The notes: generated by a model not told the origin, from the letters alone. A stretch of 64,000 nucleotides of DNA from Echinostoma caproni (GCA_900618425.1 UZAN01039912.1:29877-93876); one strand, 5' to 3'. Positions 37,860 to 50,790 are shown, counted from the stretch's first letter. Made by a program: numbers and translations.

Positions 37860-37990
37860 TCCTACGTCGAAATTTTGAAAGTTCAGTAGCCTCCGTGAAA
37901 ATCGAACCCACGCATGGACGCCGCCTACGCTTTTGTACAGCACAGGCTCTACCAGCTGGGCTACGAGGCCACACCGATAGCACTGATCTT
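37860..37990 (-). repeat. tRNA-derived SINE head, third family
   Basis: The minus strand gives GCCTCGTAGCCCAGCTGGTA (acceptor plus a near-perfect A box TAGCCCAGCTGG), then an anticodon-arm-sized region and GCGTGGGTTCGATTTTCAC (B box), closing with GGAGGC. GCCTC and GAGGC can pair as an acceptor stem. A downstream ACTGAACTTTC is shared with the neighbouring hairpin units. It has insertions relative to a functional tRNA and no credible anticodon stem, so it is tRNA-derived rather than a tRNA gene. Confidence 0.6.
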
Positions 37991-38023
37991 TTCACATTGT
38001 AATTACCCATCCAACTTACAGAG

Positions 38024-38795
38024 GCAGATTGTGAAAAAGTCCAGTAGCCTCGTGGGTTCGAATCTTACCGAGGCTATTGAACTTTTCACAATCTCGACAT
38101 ACAAACTNNNNNNNNNNNNNNNNNNNNNNNNNNNNNNNNNNNNNNNNNNNNNNNNNNNNNNNNNNNNNNNNNNNNNNNNNNNNNNNNNNNNNNNNNNNNN
38201 NNNNNNNNNNNNNNNNNNNNNNNNNNNNNNNNNNNNNNNNNNNNNNNNNNNNNNNNNNNNNNNNNNNNNNNNNNNNNNNNNNNNNNNNNNNNNNNNNNNN
38301 NNNNNNNNNNNNNNNNNNNNNNNNNNNNNNNNNNNNNNNNNNNNNNNNNNNNNNNNNNNNNNNNNNNNNNNNNNNNNNNNNNNNNNNNNNNNNNNNNNNN
38401 NNNNNNNNNNNNNNNNNNNNNNNNNNNNNNNNNNNNNNNNNNNNNNNNNNNNNNNNNNNNNNNNNNNNATTCGGTGGACTCTGGTGAATTCTAAGAAAAA
38501 CCTGTCGGCTTACTTGCTACAGGCCACACCGATAGCACTGATCTTTTCATATTCGAATTACTCATCCAACTTACAGAGGCATATGGCATCCACCAATTAG
38601 CATGTAAGGTGACTTCTCCGACAGGTTTTTCTTAGAATTCACCAGAGTCCACCGAATGAGTTTCTAAGGCAAGGTTAAATGTCCAAATTGTTGTTTGGCA
38701 GATTTAAAGTTTGTATGTCGAGATTGTGAAAAGTTCAATAGCCTCGGAAAGATTCGAACCCACGAGGTTACTGGACATTTTCACAATCTCGACAA
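38024..38795. repeat. Nested palindromic repeat spanning a gap
   Basis: Outer inverted copies are 38024-38107 and 38707-38792 (about 84 bases, few mismatches). Each is itself a hairpin: 38027-38093 and 38722-38788 start GATTGTGAAAA and end with its complement, and the loop holds GGGTTCGAATC, a B-box word. Inside, 38469-38508 and 38618-38657 are a perfect 40-base inverted repeat. In addition 37967-38026 and 38522-38581 are about 60-base direct copies (CACACCGATAGCACTGATC...). The 361-base gap sits between the left arms. Confidence 0.85.
38108..38468. other. Assembly gap (361 n)
   Basis: Run of n between the left outer and left inner arms of the palindrome. On the right side the corresponding spacing is only 49 bases, so the gap length is probably an estimate or the arms are asymmetric. 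Confidence 0.99.
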
Positions 38796-38829
38796 ACAAA
38801 CTTCAAATCTGCCACACAACAATATTTCT

Positions 38830-39990
38830 CGTGCTTTTCACGAACACCGCGGCTCTTTCCAGTGAGTAATCGAACGGTCGACAAAAATAAATATGCATAC
38901 ACTGGCAAGTATTGGATTGTAATAGTTAGTAATAAGCGTTATTGATTTTGCAGTGACTGTTCCTCAGAATTCATCTTCACCCACAACCGAGGACATGCAT
39001 CCCAACCTACAGGATAGCTTGACTATAGATCTGTGCGGATAGTAGGTTTTTGAGTAGGGTATTTAGCAGTCTCCTTTTGTTACCGCCGCAACAGATTGAT
39101 TATTGCCGGAGAGAAGAGCCTGAACAAATTTGAACAGGTGATTCTGGCCCACTCCAATGTAAACTGGCTGGCATAGTGATGAACCATGTCCTCCCCTAGA
39201 GAAGGACAAGCTTCAAGTTTCATTTTTACTGGTGAATCTTCATTACGGAGGAGCTCAAACGGGGTCAAAATTCAAAGCTGACACTGCCTGAGTATACAAC
39301 CCGAGAAAAATGTACGGCACTCCCCTGGATTTTTGAACCATCTCCATTCCGACATACAGGATCATCGCCATTTTAGAAAACCTAGATGGGAATTGCATGA
39401 AAAGCCGAAAAGCAAAACTTAATCAAATTACCTTTAGTTTTAACGAACATACATCCGAAAAACGAAGTTTCAATGCAACAAAAGTATTGCACTCCCTCCC
39501 AGAAACCGCTTGAGTACTCTGCATAAGATTTTGAATCATGTCTGTATTCATTTTATTCCACTCCCTAATCATCAATGCCTGTAATACATGTTTTATAGTG
39601 TAAACCCTGGATTGTTGGTGCACCTTTCAAGTAAGGATAGCCCAAATGTTTTTATTGGGTTTAAACCTGAGCTGTACCACTGTTTTGACGCCGTGAAATG
39701 ATGACTTGTATTTTGTTTGAGACGAGTAATGAACCACGGCGAGATCATACTGTAAATAACTTCAGAGTGAGTATTCGATACCACTGCTCGGATAAATCAT
39801 CACACCAATGTACGAATAAATGCATCAGAATCTTCCACCCCACGCGAGTTCGGTTGAGCCGTTGATAAGGCACCCCGGAATATCATGGATTTTCGGTCAT
39901 TAATCCACCTACCGGAGTACTGCTCTTTTCCACAGTCGATACCGGTAGCAGTTCCACGCAGTTCGTCGCTTAAGTAGACGAAGTTATATT
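38830..39990. other. Non-coding stretch, no gene recognised
   Basis: No domain or repeat was recognised. Confidence 0.4.
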
Positions 39991-39991
39991 C

Positions 39992-40130
39992 GTGGTGGCC
40001 GGGTGTTAATGTCACCACCTTATCACCCCGGGGATGTGTTCAAATCCCACCACCACTGCCTGACTCTCTCCATTAAGTGTTAAATGACAGCCCTTTGATT
40101 GGCCGCTTCCTCATTCCTGGAAACTGTACT
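39992..40130 (+). repeat. tRNA-like dispersed repeat, fourth family
   Basis: GTGGTGG (39992-39998) pairs with CCACCAC (40047-40053) as a 7 bp acceptor stem around a 62-base tRNA-sized unit. The T-arm is GATGTGTTCAAATCCCACC (B box GTTCAAATCCC). The sequence after it (CACTGCCTGACTCTCTCCAT, then CCCTTTGATTGGCCGCTTCC) recurs in reverse at 59.40-59.53 kb, showing a dispersed family. The A box is poor. No hammerhead is present. Confidence 0.6.
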
Positions 40131-41549
40131 TTGTACCTTCCCCCGGAGGCTTTATCTGGTGTCCAATCCATTTATGACTGGGTTTTATCTATTTTCGCCG
40201 CATCATGGGGAACTATTACACCGTCTGGCTATCTTATATCTGCTGCCATTGAGCTCAATTTTGGACTTACCTTTATAAGTAAGACTCTCCCATTGCACCG
40301 AACCGAAAAATCAATAGAATCTATAATCTAACAGTCGAAATCGTCATATAACCCAAAGAAGCAAAGCTTATTCCTATACTGTTCATGTCTCAGAGGAGAA
40401 ATCCAAAGCAATATAATTTGAAGGGTTACACCAAATAGTTAAAAACCTCATGTCCCTTATGGGGTTAGTAAATTTGGTACCAGTGGTTCATGAAAGGTGC
40501 AACGCTCATGCAGTCCACATGTAGCTTGCCACTGAGAAGCTGTAGAAGCAAATTGTTGGACTATTTCGCCCAGTTTTTTAATGACAATCAGCGATGTAGT
40601 TTGGACGCCGAATTCATTGAGAATACAATCTAAGACACTGAATGTCTATAATCTAGTAACTTGAGCCAATTAAATCCAATAGAAATGGCTTGCTCTTCTG
40701 ATATTCCAAATAAACATCATGTATTGGACCCACTAAATTCGGTGTTTTCACATTTTGACACTCCATAGATTAGTATGCGTTAAACTCGTGAGTTCTCAAA
40801 CCACACGTTGTTTTTTTCTGATAATGGTGATTATCCTAAATTCATTGTATTTAACTCTGATCTCAGTTGACTAGATCAAGGGGTGACGAGAGTGGGAAAA
40901 GGTCATCATCAGTTTTTTAACTGGTTTTGATCACACTTTCTGTCTGTCCCATTTCATCGAAGGTATATTCTTGCAAAAACCCGCATTCCGAACGTCTTCG
41001 GCTCCCAAGTCAATTGCAACGCTTCTCTACAATCCGGTCGCTTTTTGTAGGCCCAGAATCGAACGGTATTATGATCATTCACTTTCAATCGGTGACGCTA
41101 TTCCTTTCCATTAACCATTGCCCATTCAGTCATTCGAACAGACTAACAAAGTTCCTCACTATGTATTGCCACAATTATGTTATCGCAATCCAATGCGGCC
41201 AGTATCACCTGGCCTGTCTCCAGCCTCAACCTTCATTTGGAAAACTTTGAGACGTGCTGTATCAATCAGGTCCGTCGATTAAAACACTGAAGGAAAGCTT
41301 GTTTGATTCTTCAGGCGATTTAATCATCTTTAAACGGGAAACGTGACAATTGCTAAGGTTGACTGATTTCACTTGCAACCGAGAAGGGGGAATGGATACT
41401 AAGCCAGGGAGAAATCAGTTCACTTTAGACGTGTGATTAAAAACAACCAACCGGTAGCAGATGTACCTATGAGAACACTGCAGGTTAGAAATTCTTTTAC
41501 ACTAAATTCGTTTGAAAATAATATTATGCAAAATCGGATCACGTATTGC

Positions 41550-41587
<38 letters not shown>

Positions 41588-43990
41588 TTGAACATAAAAT
41601 ACCCGGCTAGAGAATAATAAAAGTACTATGCGGCCTACTTGTTCGTTTTAACTTCTTCTTGGTCCGATCGGGATGACTTGATTACGGAATCTTACCCACG
41701 TACATTCTCGACGCACCACGGCTATCACAGTCACTTCATCCCATTCGCTATCCGTTTTCTTTTTTTCTTCTCAAGCTCCACAATCCATTAACAGCGTGAC
41801 GTTTATATTGGCACCGAATAAATGTTTATTAACCTGATTTTACGTATTACCCCATGGAAAATACTGCGATACATTCTGATAAATAATATTACCTTTTACA
41901 TCCAATGCTTGCAAATTATCCCCTGTCATCTATCCGCCCGTAGTAACAGTACTCGATACGATTGACAAGTACGCTATGCATACGCCACACACAAACACGT
42001 GAGATGGACGGTCATATCCATATCGAACATGACTGTTGACGGTATACTAAAATGGCACAATTAACATGTCACAATTTTCTTTTACCCAATCCTTTTTTCG
42101 TATGTGCACCTCAGTAGTGTATTTGAAGCTATTAAAATGACTAGTTCTGTACAATGCATTATCAATACATTCTGTCACCTGACGGAATGTGTTCTCGTTG
42201 TGATTTCTAAAGTATGCGAAGTCGTGAGCCAATCCGGTAAATTACATTAAACTTATTACATCCAGTCACCATCGTATACAGTCAGTAATGATAAGCATAA
42301 GGCATATATTGTGTTTTTGTATCTTTTGAACCATTGCAGAATCTGCAAATGGAATACAACCCAGATTTTTTATGAAATGAAACTGATCGTAACCCCTTTG
42401 TGGAACTTGATGCTGTGTAAGCAATATGCATGAGAAAGCATGGGTTCACCAGTTCCTAATTATTTGACTGTCATTTTCGTTTACGTGATTGGCCTCTTCC
42501 CAATTTGGAGTCTGACATACAAGCTGGCGAGTTCATATTTTCCTTTGCGATAACCCTCTAGAATTTGGTTTTCCCGTGACATATAGCCCTATGAAGCTAC
42601 GCACTAGTGAACTGCAATTTACTACGGTAAAAGTAGCTTGAAAGATGGTCTAAACCAGATCTAGGAGAGCTGAGATTCTTGAAGGCCCTCCAGCAAGTCA
42701 TTGGAAAGGTTAGAGGAGAATCTTTGACCGAAAATGATGGGCAGTGCTGGAAACACCATTCTGTATTTCACTACCGAAATTTTTCTATGGATATATGGAG
42801 TACAGCTTGAGACATATATGATGAAGTCATACATGGAACACTGAGAACAACGCTCGGGTTACGTAGTCTGACTATGGAGCCATGAATGGATTGCCATCTG
42901 CACCAAACTATGCACACGAAAAGCTACCATCTGAGATATGCAGACAGTGAAGTCTTGGGGGGAAAACACGTATTAGGAAGCACCAGCTCATATAATCCTT
43001 ATATTTTCCCAGTTATGTTTGTTTACATTGTTGCTCTGTTTTCAATTTTAAACCTGATTCACAGGTTCATGAGTTGCCCCAAAAATGGACGAAAACCTCC
43101 GTTTTGAACAACAAAACTAGGTTCAAGTAAGGCAGCATTTAAACTTCCCCAGCAATCTACGCAACATCAGAGTGCAAGTTCACCACCAAAAATCGGTAAT
43201 GGTATTCAGAAATTGAATCATTTAAACAGTTGAAAGAATGTAAGCTCAGTGAGCACAATTATACCGTAGACTTCGAGGCTAGTCCCGGAGATAAATTCAT
43301 TCATGCCAACGATCGATCTACAATCGGCGATTACAGTGAGGCGATAGAGCCAGGCTCAATAATAGTCAACAAAATGCTCATTGTGGTCTTTGGGGAATTG
43401 GTAGGTTCGTTCCTGTTCGACTCATTGTAGCACTTATCTTGTCCCGGAACCTCATTTTGTTTTCCGCTCAAGGTTCGAGGACCTGTCAATTAGTCCAGTA
43501 GCCCTTCAAGCGTGCAGGTTATACTCCTCTCATCATGGCCTGCTTCAGCGCGTGAGGTAAACAAATTAGCAGTCAGGAAGCCAACTTATCGGACAGGATA
43601 TGTGAGACCAAGATGATTTGACAGTATAATCATACGCATTACCAAAATCAATCGCACTGAATCAAGAACAAGGTGAGGTGTGTTTACAAGCACAACAACT
43701 TCAATATGAATGTTGATTTGTCAGCTCGTTAGTGTCATCAGTGTAAAGCTCATTAAATACTTGCAGATTTGTTAGCAACTATCCACTATGTTGACCAAAT
43801 TCACTGGTATTTGATGGCCAGCACCAGGGGGTTGTCAATCCTATGTAAATTGCTCAGACTGTACAGGTTATACTCTCAACAGCTTGTCACAATACATTGT
43901 ACAGAGTTAGTTGGACACATTTTTTAAACGTAGCGGATGTCATTAAGCGTCAGTCGACTCCCTGAATCCTGAATTTTCAACGGTGTTTTA
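40131..43990. other. Non-coding stretch with AAT microsatellite
   Basis: No gene recognised. A pure TAA/AAT array occupies about 41550-41588. Confidence 0.4.
41550..41588. repeat. AAT microsatellite, about 13 units
   Basis: Uninterrupted TAA repeat read directly. Confidence 0.95.
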
Positions 43991-44017
43991 TTACGATTGT
44001 TCCGGTAATCTTCGGGT

Positions 44018-44125
44018 TCAATTAGCTCAGTTGATTAACCGGTCAGATTGGCAAGCCCTGGTGTCTACAATCAAATGCTAGTAAGATGGGTGAATATGCA
44101 TCGCTGACGAATAAAACACTAATGT
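44018..44125 (+). repeat. Very degraded tRNA-derived SINE
   Basis: CAATTAGCTCAGTTGATTAA is a good A-box region. About 70 bases later GCATCGCTGACGAATAAAAC resembles the subfamily B stem I and CTGACGA core with stem II deleted. The B box is not clear and no cleavage site is present. Confidence 0.3.
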
Positions 44126-44129
44126 TATA

Positions 44130-45290
44130 GTTCAAAAGCTTTCAATCGCCTAATGAGTATACCTTCATGATCACTTTTTTGTGTTTGTGAATAAAAATGA
44201 TCATAGTCGTGATTCAGTGATTTGCAGCTACTGTTAAGCGAGATGTACGCCTTGAAATCAATTGCAGGATTTTTCTTCAACTTTCTTCTCAAGCAATGAA
44301 TAAGTTCTGTAGATTAGGAACACGTAAAATATTCTGCACGAAACTAAGCAACTATCATTCAGCATGGTATAGACGGGTAGAATGAGCTGGATCACCTTCA
44401 GGTGTGTGAAATAATCACCTCCAGAAAACCCAGAGAAAAATCGGTAGCACACTATGAGGGAACCTTCAATACACCTCTCTNCTCTGGAACGCAGTTCAAC
44501 TGCCGGTAAGAGTAAATAAGAGTAAGTACAAGAAAAGATTGTTACCAGCTTTGAATGAGAATATGGTCACTAAATGATTGTGAATGCCATGTTTGAACAG
44601 CTCAACCAAATCGTAGTTTCTTCTACGGGACCTTACTTGCAACGGTATGGATTAAAAGTCCATGAAGCGGAAAACATGTTATCTGTACTTAACAAACATA
44701 CGGGGTAGAAATCAAGTGGTTTTTGGTATGCATGTTGCATTTTTATTAAAAGAACAAGGTCATCTTCTAGAATGGATGGATTATAATAGACAATACTATG
44801 CTCCCTCGGAATAAAAAGGATCACAAAATCTGAGGATGTTGATGCCTTTTTGATGGTCTTTGATGTTGCTTGCCATTCCTGTACCCACTGAATCAGCGAT
44901 CCACTGCGCTGACACATCGAACATTGGAGCTAGAACATTTAAAGCCGGATGTTGATTTTCGCGGATGGAACTTAGTCCATGGTTGCTCAGCCTTTATCTG
45001 AGGCAATGAATATGGTATGCGAACAACTTGTACCAGTGTATGATATAATGTGGAATGATTGTGGCAAGGGATGAGGAATTTGGTGTTGGTTTGTTCACCG
45101 AGGTGGAAGCGCTGTCCATAGACGTTTCGTAGCCAGGATAGGTCATATCAGTACTGCAAATTCCACGTAGTTGTTCTTGTATCTGTGTATGCCCATTAGG
45201 CTCGGAAATCAGAGTACCTTTGACGAACATGTCGATGTGTAATTTACACAAAATGGTAATCGGCTGAAATGGATTTTTTACTTTATTTTT
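44130..45290. other. Non-coding or decayed sequence, unassigned
   Basis: Minus-strand frames at 44633-44917 and 44994-45251 could be decayed continuation of the gypsy relic next door. I could not match them to reverse transcriptase, RNase H or integrase motifs. Confidence 0.35.
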
Positions 45291-45294
45291 TATT

Positions 45295-45660
45295 TCGGCC
45301 AGTTTCTGTCATCCATGTTGAATTCTAATTTTACAGTAGGCGTGAGATAAATCAAGCTTCAAAGACTTGACCAATCCATCCCAACCAATCCCCATTGTGG
45401 GATAGAAATCCGGAATACCTGGATTTCGGTACCACGGCTTTGTTGGCAACCTTCAAGTTGTAATCACCATAAATATACACAAAGTTAACCTAATTTTGAA
45501 GCGGCACGATATGTTCTGTCCAGTCCGCGTTAGTCCAATATCGCACGCGTAACATTTCCTCATCCACAGTTGTGCTGATACAAGACGGTAGGGGCTTAAG
45601 TTTGTATCTTTACAACCTCTTACCCAACTGAACCTTTTGGAAAACGGGTACATATTTATT
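45295..45660 (-). mobile_element. Ty3/gypsy reverse-transcriptase relic
   Basis: Minus-strand translation, in shifting frames, gives VPVFQKVQLGKRL (45608-45650) and a TTVDEEMLR segment. ADWTEHIVPLQ (45499-45530) corresponds to SDWA.PIVPV of gypsy enzymes. IYGDYNLKVANKAVVP (45426-45476) corresponds to ICGDYK...N. KLDLSHAYCKI (about 45322-45358) matches the conserved KLDLSHAY..M block with the first catalytic aspartate. The order and spacing match the N-terminal half of a Ty3/gypsy reverse transcriptase. The YLDD block is not found. Frameshifts and stops show long decay. Confidence 0.6.
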
Positions 45661-46795
45661 CAACAAATGGTTTTAGCGATTGGTAGTTGCAGCGTTGTAA
45701 CTACGCTCGAGAATAGAACGAAACGACAAAGGTGGTACCATCGGGCGTGTGACTTTGCGTAAAATATATTTGCCTCCTACGTTTCTACACCCTTTCTCTC
45801 ACCTGTACCACCTAGCACAATTGTGCTTTTTGATCGATATCCTCGAGCTATCTGCACCTCTACCTGCCATAGTTGTGACAAACAGTCTGGTTGTGAAGAC
45901 AATCCAGTGATGTACTTTTGGCCTCCAATTTATAACAGGTGATGATTTCCACTTTTATATCGATATGATCTGGCGACATTTGGCACAACCTTAAATGTTG
46001 TTCTCCCTAATAGGTAACTTATTCAGGTATTTTTTCGCACGGATAGACACCGTAGTAAGCATAAGTAAGTAAGTAATAAGTACTTTGTTTTTCGTGAATA
46101 GTAGTCGTTCATTCGCTCTACCACCCAAAGTTCGTGCTATGGAGCACAAAATGGCCACGAGCTCTTCAAACTTTGATCGATATCAAAAATATGGAAGAAT
46201 ATGCTGGATATACGTAAATGAAGTTGTTGATAGCCACTCTCGGTGGTTGGTGTAGCAGACGGAAATCCGCAGACAGAACAAAGATGTTTCATTCTACTTG
46301 GTACAGAGAACGTGTTTTCTAACTTTAAGGACACCTCCTCAGATAAATCGATGGAGTAGTACGTGGAAAGCCTTTCGCATGCTAGTTCATTAGGTTCATT
46401 AATGGTTAACAGGAAAAACTGGAAGAAAGAACTGCAATAATATGCGCCACAAGGTCTCCTGTTGGCGCTATAATCAGGATATTTTCATCATTATTCATTT
46501 GATTATTGATGTAATTTCATTTCGCAGTAAACTAATTGTAATTCATACCAATAATCAATCAATCAATCAACCATTGAGCATGAAATGGACAACAGCATCT
46601 CATTTTTATATGTAAATTTTTACACATACAGTTAGAAGAGTAAATCAGAGATCTGGGCTACCACAAACCAACGTGAACAGCAAGATGCATTTGCATGAAA
46701 AACTATTAAAAATCGGTTTTCGTAGTTAATGTGTTTTTAACTGCAATGTAATGTTTGCTTCCTTTTCTATTTACTGAATATACAAATGCACAGTC
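45661..46795. other. Non-coding stretch, possibly decayed gypsy protease region
   Basis: Upstream on the element's strand, this is where a gypsy protease would lie. Only vague similarity was seen. Short TAAG and AATC tandem runs lie at about 46062-46080 and 46550-46570. Confidence 0.3.
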
Positions 46796-46799
46796 AACT

Positions 46800-46935
46800 T
46801 TCAGGGAGGGGTCCGCGGTCATACGAAGGCTGCCTTGGAAAATACAGAAGTTGGTAGCGGGGAGCGGTTCGAACCCAAGTCACTATTTTTGCAACCGTAA
46901 TCACGTAACTACCACCGCCCAGTTCGAGTGAACTG
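46800..46935 (-). repeat. tRNA-derived repeat, fifth family
   Basis: The minus strand has GGGCGGTGGTAGTTACGTGA, then about 25 bases, then GACTTGGGTTCGAACCGCTC (perfect B box GGTTCGAACC) and CCCGCTACC. Acceptor-like GGGCGG and CCGCTCCC-type ends can partly pair. It is tRNA-sized, but the A box is imperfect and there is no clear anticodon stem. Downstream sequence shows no hammerhead. Confidence 0.45.
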
Positions 46936-47079
46936 AGTTCCTTTCTACCTATTGACTGAGTTTGGCAATTTGTTCGTAAACGTTTCAACACCAACAGACA
47001 GCTTTAGCGCTTATGTATATGAATTTCAACAGTACTGTTCCCATCCGTCATAAAGGTAACCTTTTAAGAATGATTTTGG

Positions 47080-47695
47080 CCGAATGCACAAAATCTGCCC
47101 CACCGATGTGATCAAAAAGCAGCTCAATCGTACCGAAAAATCCTCGATTCAAATAGCTATCCTAAAAAAATAATTCAGCAACCCAAGTAGGGGCTAACCG
47201 AAAACGAGAAGTCTGTCTGCCCCGAAATGCAATTACCTTTTCAAGACGATTCCGTCAGCTTTTTTATTGAAAGGCACTTAAATCCAGTTATGAACTACCG
47301 TGCCTCTGAGTTCATCATTTTGCAAACCTGATGCGGAAGGGGGTACGAGGCCCTCAGGTCAATAAACCGCTTCCGGTAAGCTTAAAATCACACTTAATTT
47401 ATCAATTCATCTCTGGGTGCTCGATCACCTACGTCGGCAGAAAGGAACGGCAACTTTGTCCTAGATTGGCCGAAGATATCCCCGCGCTAGTGATCAAACA
47501 CAAGAATGAGGTGCAAGCAAATGTTGGCTAAATACCACCTCCCATATCTTTTCATTTGACCGAGAAGGGGCCTGAGGTTGGGAGGACAAACGAATTTCAA
47601 AGGCCATTCCTCGCATATTTCGGGAAATGGAAGTACTAGCCATCAAACGTCACAGAAGAAAAATTTTATTTCATTTTTATTGCTCTGGTGAAGGT
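47080..47695 (+). mobile_element. Penelope-like element, endonuclease end only
   Basis: The plus strand translates to a linker DVIKKQLNRTEKSSIQI and then LPFQDDSVSFFIERHLNP (47236-47290), the LPF.GD..S...R.L inter-domain signature. A frameshift follows, then SHLIYQFISGCSITYVGRKE (about 47385-47440), the GIY-YIG region (C..CGASYVGRT in intact members), then RLAEDIPALV. A late EVLAIKRHRRK block lies near 47630-47660. One of the two cysteines upstream of the GIY-YIG is lost, and several stops interrupt the frame. The reverse transcriptase is absent. Confidence 0.7.
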
Positions 47696-47699
47696 ATGA

Positions 47700-50600
47700 G
47701 AAACTAGTCACTGTCCATTTTCCTCTTGCACATTATGTATTTATGTATTAATCTATGTATTTTGTTTAAGGCAATGCTATACCTGAAGAGACAGCGAAAT
47801 TATTCCTAAATGTGATCGCACAACGGGCCCATCATGTATGCTCTCTTTAAGCTGGAGATTTACCCACGTGTTACTCAGTGGTGCATCAACGACTTCGGGA
47901 TGGCTAATATGGCTTGGATAACCAAAGCTTCTGGAGCGCAAGCTTTTGCTCCATTCCCATAGTGAGGTGTAATTCATTGAAGACGTGGTTCACAGTCTTG
48001 TGTCCTGCACGGACTTCCCCAAGTTTAAAGATCAGGTCACAATTTACCGGAGATAGAGTTCAGACCGATTTTAATAGCATGGTCAATCATAATTTCAGCC
48101 TAACATCTACTTTTTCAAACATGTGTTCCTTGAGTTCGTTTACCAAATTTGTCCTCAAGTTCGGCTTTTTGAGACAGTTTAGAAGTGCGCAGATAAGGTT
48201 GGAGTGCCCACACAATTACACATTTTACTATCGAGATTTATTCGAACCCACAACCCCGTCGCCATTACCCATAGACATTTAATCTCGGCGCACAAACCTT
48301 AGTCAGGCCGCTGTCAGTGAGTCAGATTGAAACGCATCTAAATGTGCTGAGGTCAACGAGTGTCGAACGGTTTTATTCAGCTAAGTTTACTGTTGCACCG
48401 TCGTATGAGAAAATGAGAAGCTGTAGATCGCAGTTGCTCAACGTAATGGTATCCAATACTGGAGCATTTAAAACGAAGCCCCGTGTCGTCAAACTATTTG
48501 ACACTTCACGAATGGTGGTAGTGTTTTGTTGAACCACGTATTAATGTGCTGAAAATTAAAAGTATTGAAGTATTAAAAAACTCAAACTTTTATTTTACTG
48601 AATACCTCTTCCCGCCGATGGGGAAGATGAATCCGACGGTTGGTATGCAATTGTGCATCCATAGCTCTGCGATGAACGAGTGCATTGGTAATGAAGAAAC
48701 GACCTGAGGCTAAAGAATTGTGGGTCGCAGGTAAAGAGTTGTGGAGTTTGGCTAAAGCTTGATGGAAAAAGGGTAGTGGCCAACGAAAGTGTCAGTTGAT
48801 TTGTGGAAGTAAAAGTGATGTCCCAACTCTTCGCAGACGGAAGACTTCATTGAAAGATGCTTATTCGCAAAGAAAATGTCCTTCAGTTGGTAGAGTGAGT
48901 CCATGTCTTTTCGTTGCAGAACGGTCAAATAGAATGACGGAAGAAATGTAACTTCTGCTGCCACGCTAACATCGACATCTTTCAGGTATTGGGAGAGTGT
49001 CCCAGTCAGTGGGTAATACTATACCATTCAAGATCGACTGAAGATTGTGCGCGGACAATCAAGAGGGGTAGATCAGCAAGCTTTGAACATCCGTGCTGCA
49101 ACTCCGTTTTCATCATGGGATTTCACTCACATCGGCTTCTAACTAGTGTCAAAATGCCTGATCTTCTAAGCAAACTAACATGTACAAATACAAATGGGGA
49201 TTATAGAAAAAAAGAGAGCGTGTTGTCGGTCAGGTTGGATAATTTATGAAAACTTTGATTAAATCATTGGATTTCGTCAGTGCCCATTTGTACCACCCAG
49301 CGAAAACCAACGTTGTTTGGAGTCCACGAACCGAGACTGGAGTGAGAATTAAGAGTTTTCCGTATTTCATCATTTTAAATTTCTTTTGTGATTTCGAACC
49401 AGTGTTACCGTGGCCCTTTCTGATGAATCATGTGGTTTGACGGTCGAGTCTTCCGAAGTTACTTAAACCATTGAAGGTAACTTATTCCTTTTAAACTCAA
49501 ATTTAGCTGGTTCTGTTGTGGGGTACTACTCACACATGTGAGTAGTTTGCACACACCAAGAAGCGGTTAATAATTTCCCACGGAAATCGCGAGTGAATTA
49601 CAGGATTTACTAATGCAACTCCAAAGGAGACAAACAGACTTTCATGATGGCAATCATCAATGAACAGACAATCATGAAAATACTAATCAATTGTTACTAA
49701 TTAGATGTTTCGTGATATGTAACCTTAGTTACCCTAGCTCATGTTGTTTTCCAGATGAGTAGTTCTCCTCATTCCGGCTCTGCCTTGCAGAATTGGCACT
49801 TGAATGCAAGCCTCCAACAAGTCCCAATGTTGATTGATAGACTTTTTCGTTCTAGATGACAGAATTATCGTCCAACTACTACTGTCAGGAACTTCATTGA
49901 CACTCAGCACTCAGCGAAACCGATCACAAAACGCTTAGGAACAAGTGCGATCCAGCCGTGTTTTCGTCCTCAGAATCTCTGTAGAATAGTAAGTTGGACG
50001 TACCTAATGAAACTGGATTACTATTCATTCGTGCCAATGAGTTTTGTGTTTATCGACTACCGCGTTAGTATGAGTCAGTAGATTTCAGAACCGAATGCTG
50101 GATAACTTGCTAACTTCATGAAATCCATAAAGTCCACTAACCGCTCAACAATACCGCATCTTTCTCCGCTACGTGGTTATTGTAAAAACCAGCGAACGCA
50201 TTTCAGGAATGCTTTGACCACCAGAAATCAAAAAAAGAAAAACCAACAACGATCCTTTGATTCACGCCTTCCACAACCGGAGACAGGGAGAAGAGTGAAA
50301 GTCTTACCTACAGAACCAATCAAAAGAGCTGAAAAGAATTCTGCATTAACCGAACAGGAAGAATGCTGTGAAGGTCGTTTGTAGCTCAGACTTATGTGAG
50401 GAGAAACTGCATGCCAAGCAGATCGTTGCACAAGCGTCTTTGTAAGAAATGCTCGTGTGCTTATCGTAACTATGGGAAAAAAACTCATTCCTGACCAGTT
50501 TGTTCACGCGATACTTATAGGTTGGTCCAATGAAATCATGTGACTTCCATAGCTTTTCCTAAGCACAAAACAGCGGGCCATGTGATTCACCGAAAAAACG

Positions 50601-50790
50601 CTACTCCTTTAGACGGACCTCAAACCCTTACGACAATGCACACGATCAAGATATCCAGTATATCCGACACCCGGTTGAGTCGGCGAACTTTGGGATCATG
50701 TTTATTAGGGCCCTGAATATGGGCTTTTCGTACCTTTACTGCCCGAAGTCCAAGAGGTAGAAAAAGCAGGTAAGAGAGATTTAGTTGGCC
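47700..50790. other. Non-coding stretch with unidentified decayed frames
   Basis: Minus-strand frames at 47900-48180 and 48595-48964 read protein-like in patches (for example LGEVRAGHKTVNHVFNELH) but carry no family signature I can name. Confidence 0.35.

Noticed and set aside
47900..48970. Decayed gag or host gene on the minus strand
   Set aside because: Patches read protein-like, but I found no family signature, splice sites or consistent frame.
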